Shown here in pieces: positions 55,531-64,000 of a stretch of DNA of 64,000 bases. Location: NCBI RefSeq assembly GCF_010692745.1, contig NZ_JAAHTB010000001.1, forward strand, positions 186,001 to 250,000, read 5' to 3'. The stretch's first letter is position 1. Each line of letters opens with the position of its first letter. Origin of the DNA: Methylobacterium sp. BTF04. Its GTDB lineage: Bacteria > Pseudomonadota > Alphaproteobacteria > Rhizobiales > Beijerinckiaceae. Made by a program: the position numbers and the translations under genes. The notes under the pieces are model-generated. The model had not been told where the DNA came from, did no database searches, and saw nothing but the letters and a program-made list of their open reading frames with translations.

Positions 55531-56250
55531 ATGCAGGACTCCTTCGACTTGACGACCCTGATCTTCCTCGCGCTCGCGGTCTTCGTGATCTGGCGCCTAC
55601 GCTCGGTCCTCGGGCAGAAGACCGGTGCGGAGCGCTCGCCGTTCAAGCCGGTGGACCGGAGCCGCACCGAACCACCGGCGCGGGCGGAGGGCGACAACGT
55701 TGTGCGCCTGCCCGGCGCCGACCGCGCCCAGCCGCAGGCCGACCGGGCGGCGAAGCCCGAGGCGCGCGATTGGCGCGGCATCGCCGAGCCGGGTTCGGCC
55801 ATCGCGAACGGCCTCGAGGCGGTGGTGCAGGTGGAGCCGGGCTTCGACCCGCGTGGGTTCGTCGAGGGCGCCAAGAGCGCCTACGAGGCCATCGTGATCG
55901 CCTTCGCCAAGGGCGATCGCAAGACCCTGCGCAGCCTGCTCTCCCGCGAGGTGTGCGAGGGCTTCGAGCGCGAGATCGATGCCCGCGAGGCACGGCGCGA
56001 CGTGGTGGAGACCACCTTCGTCTCCCTCGACAAGGCCGAGATCGTCGCCGTCGACGTGAAGAACCGCGTGGCGCAGGTGACGGTGCATTTCCTGTCCCAC
56101 CTCATCACCGCCACGCGCAATGCCAGCGGTCAGGTGATCGACGGCAGCGCCGAGGCCGTCGTCGAGGTTCCCGACGTCTGGACCTTCGCCCGCACGCTCG
56201 GCACCCGCGACCCGAACTGGCAGCTCGTCGCCACGGAAGCCGGCGCCTGA
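55531..56250 (+). CDS. timA: Tim44-like (TimA) protein
   Basis: 239 aa. N-terminal transmembrane helix ([26 protein letters not shown]), a charged linker, and a C-terminal Tim44-like domain ([26 protein letters not shown], then [27 protein letters not shown]). The alphaproteobacterial relative of mitochondrial Tim44, next to secB, with a likely membrane-associated role. ATG 55531 chosen. First gene of an apparent timA-mltA-smr unit. Confidence 0.92.
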   Translation: MQDSFDLTTLIFLALAVFVIWRLRSVLGQKTGAERSPFKPVDRSRTEPPARAEGDNVVRLPGADRAQPQADRAAKPEARDWRGIAEPGSAIANGLEAVVQVEPGFDPRGFVEGAKSAYEAIVIAFAKGDRKTLRSLLSREVCEGFEREIDAREARRDVVETTFVSLDKAEIVAVDVKNRVAQVTVHFLSHLITATRNASGQVIDGSAEAVVEVPDVWTFARTLGTRDPNWQLVATEAGA

Positions 56251-56263
56251 CCCCTATGGTTTC

Positions 56264-57457
56264 GTGACCGGTCCAGCCTCCCGGGCTCGCGCGACGCTCG
56301 CGGCCCTGAGCCTCCTCTGCACTGCCCTGCCCGGCTCGGCCGCTTCCGCGGCCGAGCCGTTTCGCGTCGGCGCGGCCGTGCTGGAGCCGGTGGACCTGCG
56401 CCTGCTCGCCGGTTTCCCCGGTCCCGATCCGGTTGCTGCGCTCGACGCGTTCCGGCGCACCTGCGCGGCGCCGCCGGTGGCGATGGCCGCCGCCGTTACC
56501 GGCTCGGCCGAGGATCTCGCCGCCGCCTGTACCCGCGCCGCGGCGATCCCGCCGGATGGGGCCGGCGCCTTCTTCACCGAGCGTTTTTCCGCCTACCGTG
56601 TCGTCGTGCCGGCCTCTGGCGATGCGCCCGAGAAGCGCAAAGGTTTCCTCACCGGGTATTTCGAGCCGGAACTCGACGGCGCAATGGAGCCTGGACCGGG
56701 CTTCACCGCACCCGTCCTCGCCCGTCCCGACGACCTCGTGAGCTTCGCCCCCGGCGAGACCCGACCCGGCCTCGACCCGGGCCTGCGGGCCGCGCGCCAA
56801 AGCGGCGCGGGTTTTGAGCCCTATCCCGACCGGGCGGCCATCGAGGATGGGGCGTTGGGCGCCCGCGCGACACCGCTGCTGTATCTGCGCGATTTCGTCG
56901 ACCTGTTCGTGCTCCAGGTCCAAGGCTCGGGCCGGGTGCGCCTGCCCGATGGCAGTGCCATTCGGGTGCTCTACGATGGGCGCAACGGCCGGCCCTACAC
57001 ATCCATCGGCAAGCTCATCGTGCAGGAGGGCCATCTCCCCCTCGAAGGGCTGACTCTGGCGCGCTGGACCGGATGGCTACGCGCGCATCCCGACCACGCC
57101 CGGCGCCTGATGCGAGCCAATGCCGCCTATATCTTCTTCAAGCTGAGCCCGATCGCCGACCCGGCGCTCGGACCGCCGGGCGCGGCCGGCGCAGCCTTAA
57201 GTCCGGGCCGCAGCCTCGCGGTGGATGCCAATCTCTGGCGCTACGGGCTGCCGTTCTGGCTCGAGGGCCCATTGCCGGGGCCCCCGGATACCGGCCGGCT
57301 CGTGGTGGCCGCCGATACCGGCTCGGCCATCGTCGGCCCGGCGCGCGGCGATCTCTACCTCGGAACCGGAGCGGAGGCCGGAATCCTCGCCGGGAACCTG
57401 CGTGACGCGGTGGGCTTCGTCGTGCTGCTGCCGAAGCCGGCTGGGCACGCACCATGA
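56264..57457 (+). CDS. mltA: murein transglycosylase A
   Basis: 397 aa. Signal-like N-terminus (ARATLAALSLLCTALPGSAASAA) then MltA domain with LTGYFEPELDG, a 3D domain with the catalytic Asp near ANAAYIFFKLSP to NLWRYGLPFWLEGP and DTGSAIVGPARGDLYLGTG. It cuts glycan strands of peptidoglycan leaving 1,6-anhydro ends. A start GTG at 56264 lies 13 bp after timA; the stop overlaps the smr start (ATGA). No lipobox Cys is seen at the usual spot, so it may be soluble. Confidence 0.93.
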   Translation: MTGPASRARATLAALSLLCTALPGSAASAAEPFRVGAAVLEPVDLRLLAGFPGPDPVAALDAFRRTCAAPPVAMAAAVTGSAEDLAAACTRAAAIPPDGAGAFFTERFSAYRVVVPASGDAPEKRKGFLTGYFEPELDGAMEPGPGFTAPVLARPDDLVSFAPGETRPGLDPGLRAARQSGAGFEPYPDRAAIEDGALGARATPLLYLRDFVDLFVLQVQGSGRVRLPDGSAIRVLYDGRNGRPYTSIGKLIVQEGHLPLEGLTLARWTGWLRAHPDHARRLMRANAAYIFFKLSPIADPALGPPGAAGAALSPGRSLAVDANLWRYGLPFWLEGPLPGPPDTGRLVVAADTGSAIVGPARGDLYLGTGAEAGILAGNLRDAVGFVVLLPKPAGHAP

Positions 57458-58092
57458 GGCCGCCCCGACGCGCCCGCGGCCTCTCGGGCGAGGACGCCTA
57501 TCTGTGGGGTGAAATCGCACGCCTGATCATCCCGCTGCGCGGCAGAGCGATGCCGGGCAAGCCCAAACCTGTCGAGACGAAGCCCAACGAAATCAAGGCG
57601 AATACGCCTCCGGCCCCGAAGGCGATGGGCAAGCCGCCCAGCCCGGTTCCGTCGCCGAAGCCCGCGCCGCCGGCAAAGCGGATCATCGTGAAACCGGTGG
57701 CTCCCGCCCCGGCCTTTCCGCCGCCGGTGGCGCTGCCGCCGCCGCCGCTGGCCCCTGGACTGGAGCGCCGCGTGCGCCTCGCCCTGCGCCGCGGCGCGCT
57801 ACAGGTCGATGCCCGGATCGATCTACACGGGATGTATCAGGCGCAGGCGCATGACGCTCTCATCGGGTTCCTGATGCGCGCCCGCGCCTCCGGCCACACC
57901 CATGTCCTCGTGGTCACCGGCAAGGGCGGGCTCGGCTACGACGACGCCTTCTCGGAGCGCGGTGTCCTGCGGCGCAGCGTGCCGCACTGGCTGCGCGCTT
58001 CCGACTTGCGCGGCGTCGTCCTCGGATTCGAAGAGGCGGCCCGCCACCATGGCGGTGCCGGAGCCCTCTATGTCCGCCTGCGGCGACGCTGA
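57454..58092 (+). CDS. Smr domain protein
   Basis: 212 aa. Pro/Lys-rich N-terminal 100 residues, then a C-terminal Smr domain (IDLHGMYQAQAHDALIGFL, HVLVVTGKGGLGYDDAF, GVVLGFEEAARHHGGAGALYV) with the HGxx and TGKG motifs of the endonuclease family related to MutS2. It may cut branched DNA or RNA. Overlaps mltA by four bases, completing the Tim44-like / mltA / smr operon. Confidence 0.93.
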   Translation: MRPPRRARGLSGEDAYLWGEIARLIIPLRGRAMPGKPKPVETKPNEIKANTPPAPKAMGKPPSPVPSPKPAPPAKRIIVKPVAPAPAFPPPVALPPPPLAPGLERRVRLALRRGALQVDARIDLHGMYQAQAHDALIGFLMRARASGHTHVLVVTGKGGLGYDDAFSERGVLRRSVPHWLRASDLRGVVLGFEEAARHHGGAGALYVRLRRR

Positions 58093-58324
58093 GTTTGGCG
58101 GCGATTTATCTCGGGGACTTGAGAAACCCCGAAAAACGCGATAACGATGTCCTCCCTCCTAAGTTACGCCGTTCTGCATCCCGTGAGCTCATAGGCTCCC
58201 CAAAGACGATGCGCGGAGCCGTTTTCCCCAGATGGCCCGACTGACAGGTGCCGCAAAGGCGCCCGGCGATTCAAACTCCCCGTTTTCCGCCTGTTTTCGT
58301 CCTTCCGTCGGTTTTGAATCTCCC

Positions 58325-59668
58325 ATGACGTCACCCTATGACTCCCTCGATCCCATGGACGCCCCGGCGGACGGCAGCATAGCTGCCAGCGACCTCGACG
58401 GAATGCGCGAGGTCAAGCTCCAGGACCTCAAGTCCAAGACTCCCACCGAGCTGACGGCCTTCGCCGAAGAGGTCGAGGTCGAGAACGCTTCGACCATGCG
58501 CAAGCAGGAGCTGATGTTCGCCATCCTGAAGCAGCTCGCTGCCAAGGAAGTCGAGATCATCGGCGCTGGTACGGTGGAAGTGCTGCAGGACGGCTTCGGC
58601 TTCCTGCGTTCGTCCGAGTCGAACTACCTGCCGGGCCCGGACGACATCTACATTTCACCGACCCAGATCCGGCGCTTCGGTCTGCGCACCGGCGACACGG
58701 TGGAGGGCCCGATCCGGGGGCCGAAGGACGGCGAGCGCTATTTCGCGTTGCTCAAGGTCAACACGATCAACTTCGAGAACCCGGAGAAGATCAAGCACAA
58801 GGTCCATTTCGACAATCTGACGCCGCTGTTCCCGACGCAGCGCTTCAAGCTGGAACTGGACAATCCGCCCAAGAAAGACTTCTCGCCGCGGATCATCGAC
58901 ATCGTCGCCCCCATCGGCAAGGGCCAGCGCGCGCTCATCGTGGCGCCGCCGCGCACCGGCAAGACCGTGCTGATGCAGAACATCGCCCAGTCGATCACCA
59001 TCAACCATCCGGAATGCTACCTCATCGTGCTGCTCATCGACGAGCGCCCCGAGGAAGTCACCGACATGATCCGCTCGGTGAAGGGCGAGGTGATCGCCTC
59101 CACCTTCGACGAGCCGGCCACCCGCCATGTGCAGGTCGCCGAAATGGTGATCGAGAAGGCCAAGCGCTTGGTCGAACACGGCCGTGACGTGGTCATCCTG
59201 CTCGATTCGATCACGCGCCTCGGCCGTGCCTACAACACCGTCGTGCCGTCCTCCGGCAAGGTGCTCACCGGCGGTGTCGATGCCAACGCGCTGCAGCGGC
59301 CGAAGCGCTTCTTCGGTGCGGCCCGTAACATCGAAGAGGGCGGCTCGCTCTCGATCATCGCCACCGCGCTCATCGATACCGGTTCGCGCATGGACGAGGT
59401 GATCTTCGAGGAGTTCAAGGGCACCGGCAACTCCGAGATCATTCTCGACCGCAAGGTCTCGGACAAGCGCATCTTCCCGGCCATCGACATCACCCGCTCG
59501 GGCACCCGTAAGGAAGAGCTGCTGGTTACGCCGGATTCGCTCAAGAAGACCTACGTGCTGCGCCGCATCCTCAACCCGATGGGCGTCACCGACGCCATCG
59601 AGTTCCTGATGGACAAGCTGCGCCAGACGAAGAGCAACACCGATTTCTTCGACTCGATGAACACCTGA
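58325..59668 (+). CDS. rho: transcription termination factor Rho
   Basis: 447 aa. N-terminal domain ([24 protein letters not shown]), RNA-binding cold-shock fold with [22 protein letters not shown], then the RecA-like ATPase: Walker A PPRTGKT, Walker [18 protein letters not shown] and [20 protein letters not shown]. The hexamer ends many transcripts. ATG 58325 gives a 26-residue extension before [10 protein letters not shown]; many alphaproteobacterial Rho proteins start nearer the ATG at 58403. Single gene after a 232-bp leader. Confidence 0.96.
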   Translation: MTSPYDSLDPMDAPADGSIAASDLDGMREVKLQDLKSKTPTELTAFAEEVEVENASTMRKQELMFAILKQLAAKEVEIIGAGTVEVLQDGFGFLRSSESNYLPGPDDIYISPTQIRRFGLRTGDTVEGPIRGPKDGERYFALLKVNTINFENPEKIKHKVHFDNLTPLFPTQRFKLELDNPPKKDFSPRIIDIVAPIGKGQRALIVAPPRTGKTVLMQNIAQSITINHPECYLIVLLIDERPEEVTDMIRSVKGEVIASTFDEPATRHVQVAEMVIEKAKRLVEHGRDVVILLDSITRLGRAYNTVVPSSGKVLTGGVDANALQRPKRFFGAARNIEEGGSLSIIATALIDTGSRMDEVIFEEFKGTGNSEIILDRKVSDKRIFPAIDITRSGTRKEELLVTPDSLKKTYVLRRILNPMGVTDAIEFLMDKLRQTKSNTDFFDSMNT

Positions 59669-59709
59669 CCCGGGTGAGCTCTGAACTTAGGCATCATACT
59701 GTTCTTGCT

Positions 59710-59747
59710 TGATCGTGTGGGCGGGAGTGATCCCGCCCACACGATCA
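59710..59747. repeat. perfect 17-bp inverted repeat after rho
   Basis: TGATCGTGTGGGCGGGA and its exact complement flank a 4-base GTGA loop, 41 bp after the rho stop. It may act as a terminator but has no T-tract. Confidence 0.85.
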
Positions 59748-59852
59748 TCCTGAGATACTGCGTAGCCGCCTCGACTTCGACCTCCCGTTCGCGGTGCCGA
59801 TTCCTGGAGCCCTCCTTCGAGGCCTTCGCTGCGTTGCGGCGCCTCAGGATGA
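59745..59852. repeat. short interspersed palindromic element
   Basis: A 108-bp element bounded by 10-bp terminal inverted repeats TCATCCTGAG (59745-59754) and CTCAGGATGA (59843-59852), with internal CCTCCTTCGAGGCC and GCGTTGCGGCGCC. This resembles the small repeated sequences with TCATCCTGAGG ends spread through Rhizobiales genomes. Only one copy is in this window. Confidence 0.65.
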
Positions 59853-59997
59853 GGGCGCGCTTGGGGCAGGTTGACCGTATAGGGGTAGGCAAACAAGCCT
59901 TTGAAAAATATAGACGAATTCCAAAGCTAACTAACTGATTTGCCGAATAATAATTATTCGAGGCCCACCCTCGACACGCCGTTACGAGGCCGATGGG

Positions 59998-61302
59998 ATG
60001 ACCGACCCGACCACGATCTTCGCTCCCGCCAGCGGGATCGGTCGTGCCGCGGTCGCGGTGATTCGGATCAGTGGTCCAGCCGCCGGCCCTCTCCTCACGC
60101 ATCTCGCAGGCCCCCTCCCCGCTCCCCGCACTTTGTCCCTACGGACCCTGCGCGCGGCCGACACTGGCGAAATCCTCGATCGAGCTTTGGTCGCCTGGAT
60201 GCCTGGTCCGAAGACCTTTACCGGCGAGGACATGGCGGAACTGCATCTCCATGGCGGCCTCGCCGTACGCTTGGGCGTGCTGACGGCACTAACGGCCTTT
60301 CCAGGGTGCACACCTGCTGAGGCCGGTGCCTTCACGAAGCGGGCCTTCCTCAACGGCCGTATGGACCTCACGCAGGCCGAAGGCATCGCCGACCTGATCG
60401 ATGCAGAGACCGAGGCCCAACGACGCCAGGCCATGCGGCAGCTCGACGGCGCGCTCGGGCGCTGCGTTGCCGATTGGCGGACCCGTCTGATCGATCTCCT
60501 GGCGGGAATCGAAGCCGCTCTCGATTTTTCCGACGAAGGCGACGTCGACGCTGCAGCTCTCGACGCGGCCCTGTTCGGCAAGGCTCGTACCCTGCGGGAC
60601 GAAATCGCCCACGCGCTGTCTGATGGCCGTCGCGGCGAGCGCCTGCGCGACGGGTTCACGGTAGTGCTCGCCGGGCCGCCCAATGCCGGCAAGTCGACTC
60701 TGCTCAACGCCCTCAGCCGCCGCGACGCAGCGATCGTTTCGGAAACGCCCGGCACCACCCGCGACGTGATCGAAGTGCGGTGCGATCTCGATGGTTTACC
60801 GGTGGTCCTCGTCGATACCGCTGGCTTACGTGAGGCCCTGGATCCCATCGAGGCCGAGGGTATCCGGCGCACGCGCCAGCGCATGGAACACGCGGATCTC
60901 ATCCTGTCCCTCACCGCAGCCGGGTCTCAGCCGGCCACCGCTCTGGTGTCGCCAGACGCCTTGAGCGTGCGCACGAAGTCCGACCTCGATGACGCTCCGG
61001 CGGATGATGGTCTGAGCGTTTCAGCGCTCACCGGCGCAGGCCTCGACCGGCTTCTCGAGGCCATCGCGGTTCGCGCCGCCTCCATGACCGGTGGCGATGC
61101 CCTGGTGACGCGCGAGCGACATCGCGCTGGCCTGACCCGCTGCCGCGATCATCTCGACCGTCTGTTGCAGGGGGCCGACCTGCCGGAACTGGCCGCTGAG
61201 GATCTGCGCCTCGCTGTCCGTGCCCTCGGTGAAGTCGCTGGCGCGGTCGGTGTCGAGGAGATCCTCGATCGCCTGTTTTCGGGATTCTGCATTGGCAAGT
61301 GA
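59998..61302 (+). CDS. mnmE: tRNA modification GTPase MnmE
   Basis: 434 aa. N-terminal formyl-THF binding domain ([22 protein letters not shown]), [15 protein letters not shown] and [21 protein letters not shown], then a GTPase domain with [29 protein letters not shown] and the C-terminal [24 protein letters not shown] with the catalytic Cys motif. With MnmG it makes 5-(carboxymethyl)aminomethyl-U34 in tRNA. First of mnmE-mnmG-rsmG-parA. Confidence 0.97.
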   Translation: MTDPTTIFAPASGIGRAAVAVIRISGPAAGPLLTHLAGPLPAPRTLSLRTLRAADTGEILDRALVAWMPGPKTFTGEDMAELHLHGGLAVRLGVLTALTAFPGCTPAEAGAFTKRAFLNGRMDLTQAEGIADLIDAETEAQRRQAMRQLDGALGRCVADWRTRLIDLLAGIEAALDFSDEGDVDAAALDAALFGKARTLRDEIAHALSDGRRGERLRDGFTVVLAGPPNAGKSTLLNALSRRDAAIVSETPGTTRDVIEVRCDLDGLPVVLVDTAGLREALDPIEAEGIRRTRQRMEHADLILSLTAAGSQPATALVSPDALSVRTKSDLDDAPADDGLSVSALTGAGLDRLLEAIAVRAASMTGGDALVTRERHRAGLTRCRDHLDRLLQGADLPELAAEDLRLAVRALGEVAGAVGVEEILDRLFSGFCIGK

Positions 61303-61330
61303 GGTGGAAAACGAGGCGCGGAGCCCCGTT

Positions 61331-61346
61331 CGTTTCACGTGAAAAC
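61331..61346. other. parS-like site between mnmE and mnmG
   Basis: CGTTTCACGTGAAAAC holds the full 13-bp core GTTTCACGTGAAA of parS, with mismatches only at the ends of the 16-bp consensus. Lies in the 104-bp mnmE-mnmG gap. Likely a weaker ParB binding site. Confidence 0.75.
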
Positions 61347-61406
61347 AAGTGGTCGAATCAGCTTCCTCCGTTGACGGTATGGCGCAGGAACACGTACGTC
61401 CTCACC

Positions 61407-63290
61407 ATGCGCAACGCAGTTTCTTCCTACGACGTCGTGGTCGTCGGTGGTGGCCATGCCGGTGTCGAGGCAGCCGCTGCCTCGGCTCGCATCGGCGCCC
61501 GCACGGCCCTCGTCACCCATCGAGCCGCGACGATCGGCGCGATGTCCTGCAACCCGGCAATTGGTGGGCTCGGTAAGGGCCACCTCGTGCGCGAGGTCGA
61601 TGCCCTGGATGGGTTGATGGGACGCGTGGCGGATGCCGCCGGCATCCAGTTTCGTCTTCTCAACCGACGCAAGGGGCCAGCCGTACGCGGGCCCCGTACG
61701 CAAGCCGATCGCAAGCTCTACGCCCGCGCCATGCAGGACGCGATTGCGGAGACCGCCAACCTCGAGGTGATCGAGGGTGAAGCCGCCGATTTGGATATCC
61801 GCCATGGGGCGGTGGCCGGTCTTCACCTCACTGATGGCCGCACCCTCCCCTGCGCCGCCGTGGTGATCACCACCGGCACGTTCCTGCGTGGGTTGATCCA
61901 TATCGGCGAGATACAGACACCGGCCGGCCGTATGGGCGAGGCGCCCTCGATCGGTCTGGCAACCACCCTCGATCGCCACGGCTTCGCACTGGGGCGGCTC
62001 AAGACCGGGACGCCGGCCCGGCTCGATGGTCGCACCATCGACTGGTCCGGGCTGGAGATGCAGTCGGCCGATGACGATCCGGTGCCGTTCTCGACTCTGA
62101 CCGATCGCATCACCACGCCCCAGATCCAGTGCGGAATCACCCGCACTACGAAGGCCGTGCACGATCTGATCCGGGCCAACCTGCATCGCTCGCCGATGTA
62201 TTCCGGCGGTATCGCCAGCCGGGGGCCGCGCTATTGCCCGTCCATCGAGGACAAGGTGGTGCGGTTCGGCGACCGCGAGGGCCACCAAATCTTCCTCGAA
62301 CCCGAGGGTCTGGACGACCCGACCGTCTATCCCAACGGCATCTCCACGGCGCTGCCCGAAAGCGTGCAGGGCGATGTGATCAGACTGATACCGGGGCTCG
62401 AACACGCGACGATCCTGCGGCCGGGCTACGCCATCGAGTACGACTATGTCGATCCGCGCGAACTCGATGCGAGCTTGCAGTCCAAGCGCCTGCGCGGCCT
62501 GTTCCTAGCCGGCCAGATCAACGGTACCACCGGCTATGAGGAAGCGGCCGGGCAGGGACTGGTGGCGGGTATCAATGCGGCGCGCCTCGCCGGCGGGTCT
62601 TCGATGACGGTTTTCGACCGAGCGGAATCCTATCTCGGTGTCATGATCGATGATCTCGTCACCCATGGGGTCAGCGAGCCCTATCGCATGTTCACCTCCC
62701 GCTCGGAGTACCGCCTCTCCTTGAGGGTAGACAATGCGGATGAGCGCCTGACTCCGCGCGGGCTGGCCCTTGGCTGTGTCGGAGCCCGGCGGACTGATAG
62801 TTTCGCGCTATCCCAGGAGGTGCTGCAGACGGAGCGGACGTGCCTCGACAGCTTGAGCCTGACGCCGAATCAGGCGCAGGCTCACGGTATCGCACTCAAT
62901 CAGGACGGTATCCGTCGCAACGCGTTCCAGCTCCTGTCCTACCCGGACATCGATTGGGGTCGACTGGCAGCGGTCTGGCCGGAGCTGGCAGCGGTCCCAC
63001 CGCGTGTGGCCGACCGGCTTTGTACCGACGCGACCTATGCAGTCTATCTCGATCGCCAGCAGGCCGACATCGCTGCTTTTCGGCGGGATGAGGCCGTCAC
63101 GCTTCCGGTTCGACTCGACTATGCGGCGATCCCCGGCTTGTCGAACGAGATGCGGTCCAAGCTGGAAAGCGTGCGGCCCGGCACGCTCGGACAGGCGGCG
63201 CGGATCGAGGGCGTCACTCCCGCCGCTCTCACCCTGCTCGCCGCCCACGCCCGGCGCGGCGGCCGCTTGGAGACCGCACATGTCGGATAA
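61407..63290 (+). CDS. mnmG: tRNA uridine 5-carboxymethylaminomethyl modification enzyme MnmG
   Basis: 627 aa FAD protein. FAD loop [56 protein letters not shown] and [21 protein letters not shown] are all standard; [21 protein letters not shown] starts the C-terminal part that binds MnmE and tRNA. Works with MnmE on tRNA wobble uridines. ATG 61407 gives the normal N-terminus. Overlaps rsmG by 11 bases. Confidence 0.97.
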   Translation: MRNAVSSYDVVVVGGGHAGVEAAAASARIGARTALVTHRAATIGAMSCNPAIGGLGKGHLVREVDALDGLMGRVADAAGIQFRLLNRRKGPAVRGPRTQADRKLYARAMQDAIAETANLEVIEGEAADLDIRHGAVAGLHLTDGRTLPCAAVVITTGTFLRGLIHIGEIQTPAGRMGEAPSIGLATTLDRHGFALGRLKTGTPARLDGRTIDWSGLEMQSADDDPVPFSTLTDRITTPQIQCGITRTTKAVHDLIRANLHRSPMYSGGIASRGPRYCPSIEDKVVRFGDREGHQIFLEPEGLDDPTVYPNGISTALPESVQGDVIRLIPGLEHATILRPGYAIEYDYVDPRELDASLQSKRLRGLFLAGQINGTTGYEEAAGQGLVAGINAARLAGGSSMTVFDRAESYLGVMIDDLVTHGVSEPYRMFTSRSEYRLSLRVDNADERLTPRGLALGCVGARRTDSFALSQEVLQTERTCLDSLSLTPNQAQAHGIALNQDGIRRNAFQLLSYPDIDWGRLAAVWPELAAVPPRVADRLCTDATYAVYLDRQQADIAAFRRDEAVTLPVRLDYAAIPGLSNEMRSKLESVRPGTLGQAARIEGVTPAALTLLAAHARRGGRLETAHVG

Positions 63291-63918
63291 GGCCGCGCGC
63301 CAGCGTCTTCTTGCCGAGATGAATGTTTCACGTGAAACAACCGAGCGCCTCGATCTCTATGTCGAACAGCTGCGCCGTTGGCAGGCCATCCAGAACTTGG
63401 TCGGCCCGGCCACCCTTTCCGAGGTCTGGACCCGTCATATCGCCGACGCGCTTCAGCTGCGCGCCCTTGCGCCGGATGCCAAAAGCTGGCTCGATCTTGG
63501 ATCGGGAGCGGGCATTCCGGGCCTCATTCTGGCTATTGCCGGCCATGACCGACCCGGCTTCCATGTCGATCTGATCGAGAGCAATTCCCGCAAATGCGCC
63601 TTCCTCACCGAGACGGCGCGGCTGACCAAGGCACCGGCGCGCGTCCATGCTGTGCGGATCGAGGATGCCATCGCGGCGCATGTGGGAGCCGACGTCGTCT
63701 GCGCACGCGCGCTCGCCCCGCTGCACCAGCTTCTGACTTGGGCCGAACCGCTGTTGACAACCGGCACCATCGGGCTGTTTCCGAAGGGGCGTGATGTCCA
63801 ATCCGAATTGACCGATGCAGCGCAACGGTGGAGATTCGTCTACGATCTTGTTCCGAGCCGAACCGAGTCGGAAGCGCGGATCGTCCGCGTCACGGCCCTA
63901 TCCCGCGTGGATTCATGA
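63280..63918 (+). CDS. rsmG: 16S rRNA (guanine527-N7)-methyltransferase RsmG
   Basis: 212 aa. SAM loop [19 protein letters not shown] and the acidic ribose contact [14 protein letters not shown] are characteristic, with [21 protein letters not shown] and LFPKGRD in the tail. It methylates G527 of 16S rRNA. ATG 63280 chosen, overlapping mnmG by 11 bases; the stop overlaps parA (ATGA). A perfect parS lies in its codons 16-20. Confidence 0.96.
   Translation: MSDKAARQRLLAEMNVSRETTERLDLYVEQLRRWQAIQNLVGPATLSEVWTRHIADALQLRALAPDAKSWLDLGSGAGIPGLILAIAGHDRPGFHVDLIESNSRKCAFLTETARLTKAPARVHAVRIEDAIAAHVGADVVCARALAPLHQLLTWAEPLLTTGTIGLFPKGRDVQSELTDAAQRWRFVYDLVPSRTESEARIVRVTALSRVDS
63324..63339. other. parS, perfect consensus, inside rsmG
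   Basis: TGTTTCACGTGAAACA is the exact chromosomal parS consensus and reads as codons of rsmG (NVSRET). Beside parA, it is the centromere bound by ParB and places this region near the replication origin. Confidence 0.92.
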
Positions 63919-64000
63919 CAACCGATCCGACACACCTTACCGCGGCCGGCATCCAGCCGGAGCGGCCCCTGCGGATTCTTGCCCTCGCCAACCAGAAGGG
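63915..64000 (+). CDS. parA: chromosome partitioning ATPase ParA, 3' end outside window
   Basis: Only the first 28 codons are seen: [18 protein letters not shown], then LRILALANQKG, the start of the ParA deviant Walker A (next expected GVGKT). ATPase that moves ParB-parS complexes. ATG overlaps the rsmG stop (ATGA). parB probably follows. Confidence 0.9.
   Translation, partial: MTTDPTHLTAAGIQPERPLRILALANQK

Larger units (their letters stand above)
59669..59997. other. intergenic region carrying repeats and mnmE promoter
   Basis: About 329 bases between rho and mnmE. It holds the perfect inverted repeat at 59710-59747, the short interspersed element at 59745-59852, an AT-rich stretch 59885-59960 and a palindrome CGAATAAT-A-ATTATTCG at 59944-59960, 37 bp before mnmE, likely in its promoter. 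Confidence 0.7.

Noticed and set aside
58093..58160. CGGGG/CCCCG hairpin with AAAAA after the smr gene
   Set aside because: The A-run follows the stem on the plus strand, so it cannot serve as a terminator T-tract for smr; on the minus strand the T-run precedes the stem.
59687..59896. Short minus-strand open frame of 69 codons after rho
   Set aside because: It is a translation of the interspersed repeat; such products occur wherever the element sits and are not genes.
1..64000. tRNA, rRNA and CRISPR features
   Set aside because: No T-loop-like GTTCGAATCC context with matching stems, no rRNA sequence and no regular spaced repeats were seen by eye; tRNAscan and CRISPR tools would be needed to exclude them fully.

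Overview
The window is GC-rich, densely coded chromosomal DNA from an alphaproteobacterium, most likely a Methylobacterium-like member of the Hyphomicrobiales (Rhizobiales). This rests on the order rho - mnmE - mnmG - rsmG - parA with parS sites, the secB / Tim44-like / mltA / smr block, alphaproteobacterial families (DUF1236, DUF2125, DUF2865, DUF3429, extensin-like), an EcfG-type sigma factor, and phosphatidylserine synthase/decarboxylase genes. No rRNA, tRNA, CRISPR array, integrase or insertion sequence was recognised.

Layout. 1-5.4 kb: the 3' end of a WsaF-type glycosyltransferase, then a tight run of a histidine kinase with a plant-ethylene-receptor-like membrane domain, a stand-alone receiver, and a Tat-type DJ-1/isonitrile-hydratase-like protein, followed by an amino-acid permease. 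5.4-11.3 kb (minus strand): a small secreted protein, an MBL-fold hydrolase, a YkuD L,D-transpeptidase and a large ABC-exporter-like protein with a degenerate ATPase domain. 11.7-16.6 kb: a class II glutamine amidotransferase, an EcfG sigma factor with a NepR-like N-terminus, a DUF1236 protein, a small NepR-like protein, mscL, pssA and psd. 16.8-20.2 kb: ohr and ohrR around a three-copy operator, a class I cytochrome c and a GlcD-like FAD oxidase. 20.3-25.5 kb (minus strand): a peptidase M15/small membrane protein pair, a spermidine-synthase-like protein, rlmJ, RNase T2 with a coupled secreted partner, and an extensin-like lipoprotein. 25.7-37.9 kb: an amidase, a BioC-like methyltransferase, metX-metW, a chorismate mutase, rsgA, a DUF2786-like protein, a GNAT, a GAF-PAS-GGDEF protein, hisC-tyrC and a DUF2125 protein. 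38.1-46.1 kb: an MFS transporter, a chemoreceptor, a repeat-rich OmpA protein and several secreted small proteins. 46.4-54.4 kb: cysS, a LOG-family protein, a LysM protein, an Atm1-type ABC transporter, hisS and a DUF3429 protein. 54.6-64 kb: secB, the Tim44-like gene, mltA, smr, rho, an interspersed repeat, then mnmE-mnmG-rsmG-parA, with parA cut by the window end.

How the genes work together. Most are chromosomal housekeeping functions: phospholipid synthesis, tRNA charging and modification, methionine and tyrosine synthesis, envelope maintenance and chromosome partitioning. The distinctive parts are sensory and stress functions: the ethylene-receptor-like kinase operon, the NepR-like/EcfG fusion beside a second NepR-like gene and a DUF1236 gene (general stress response), the peroxide-responsive ohr/ohrR pair, and the degenerate ABC exporter. 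These are the best candidates for undescribed biology.
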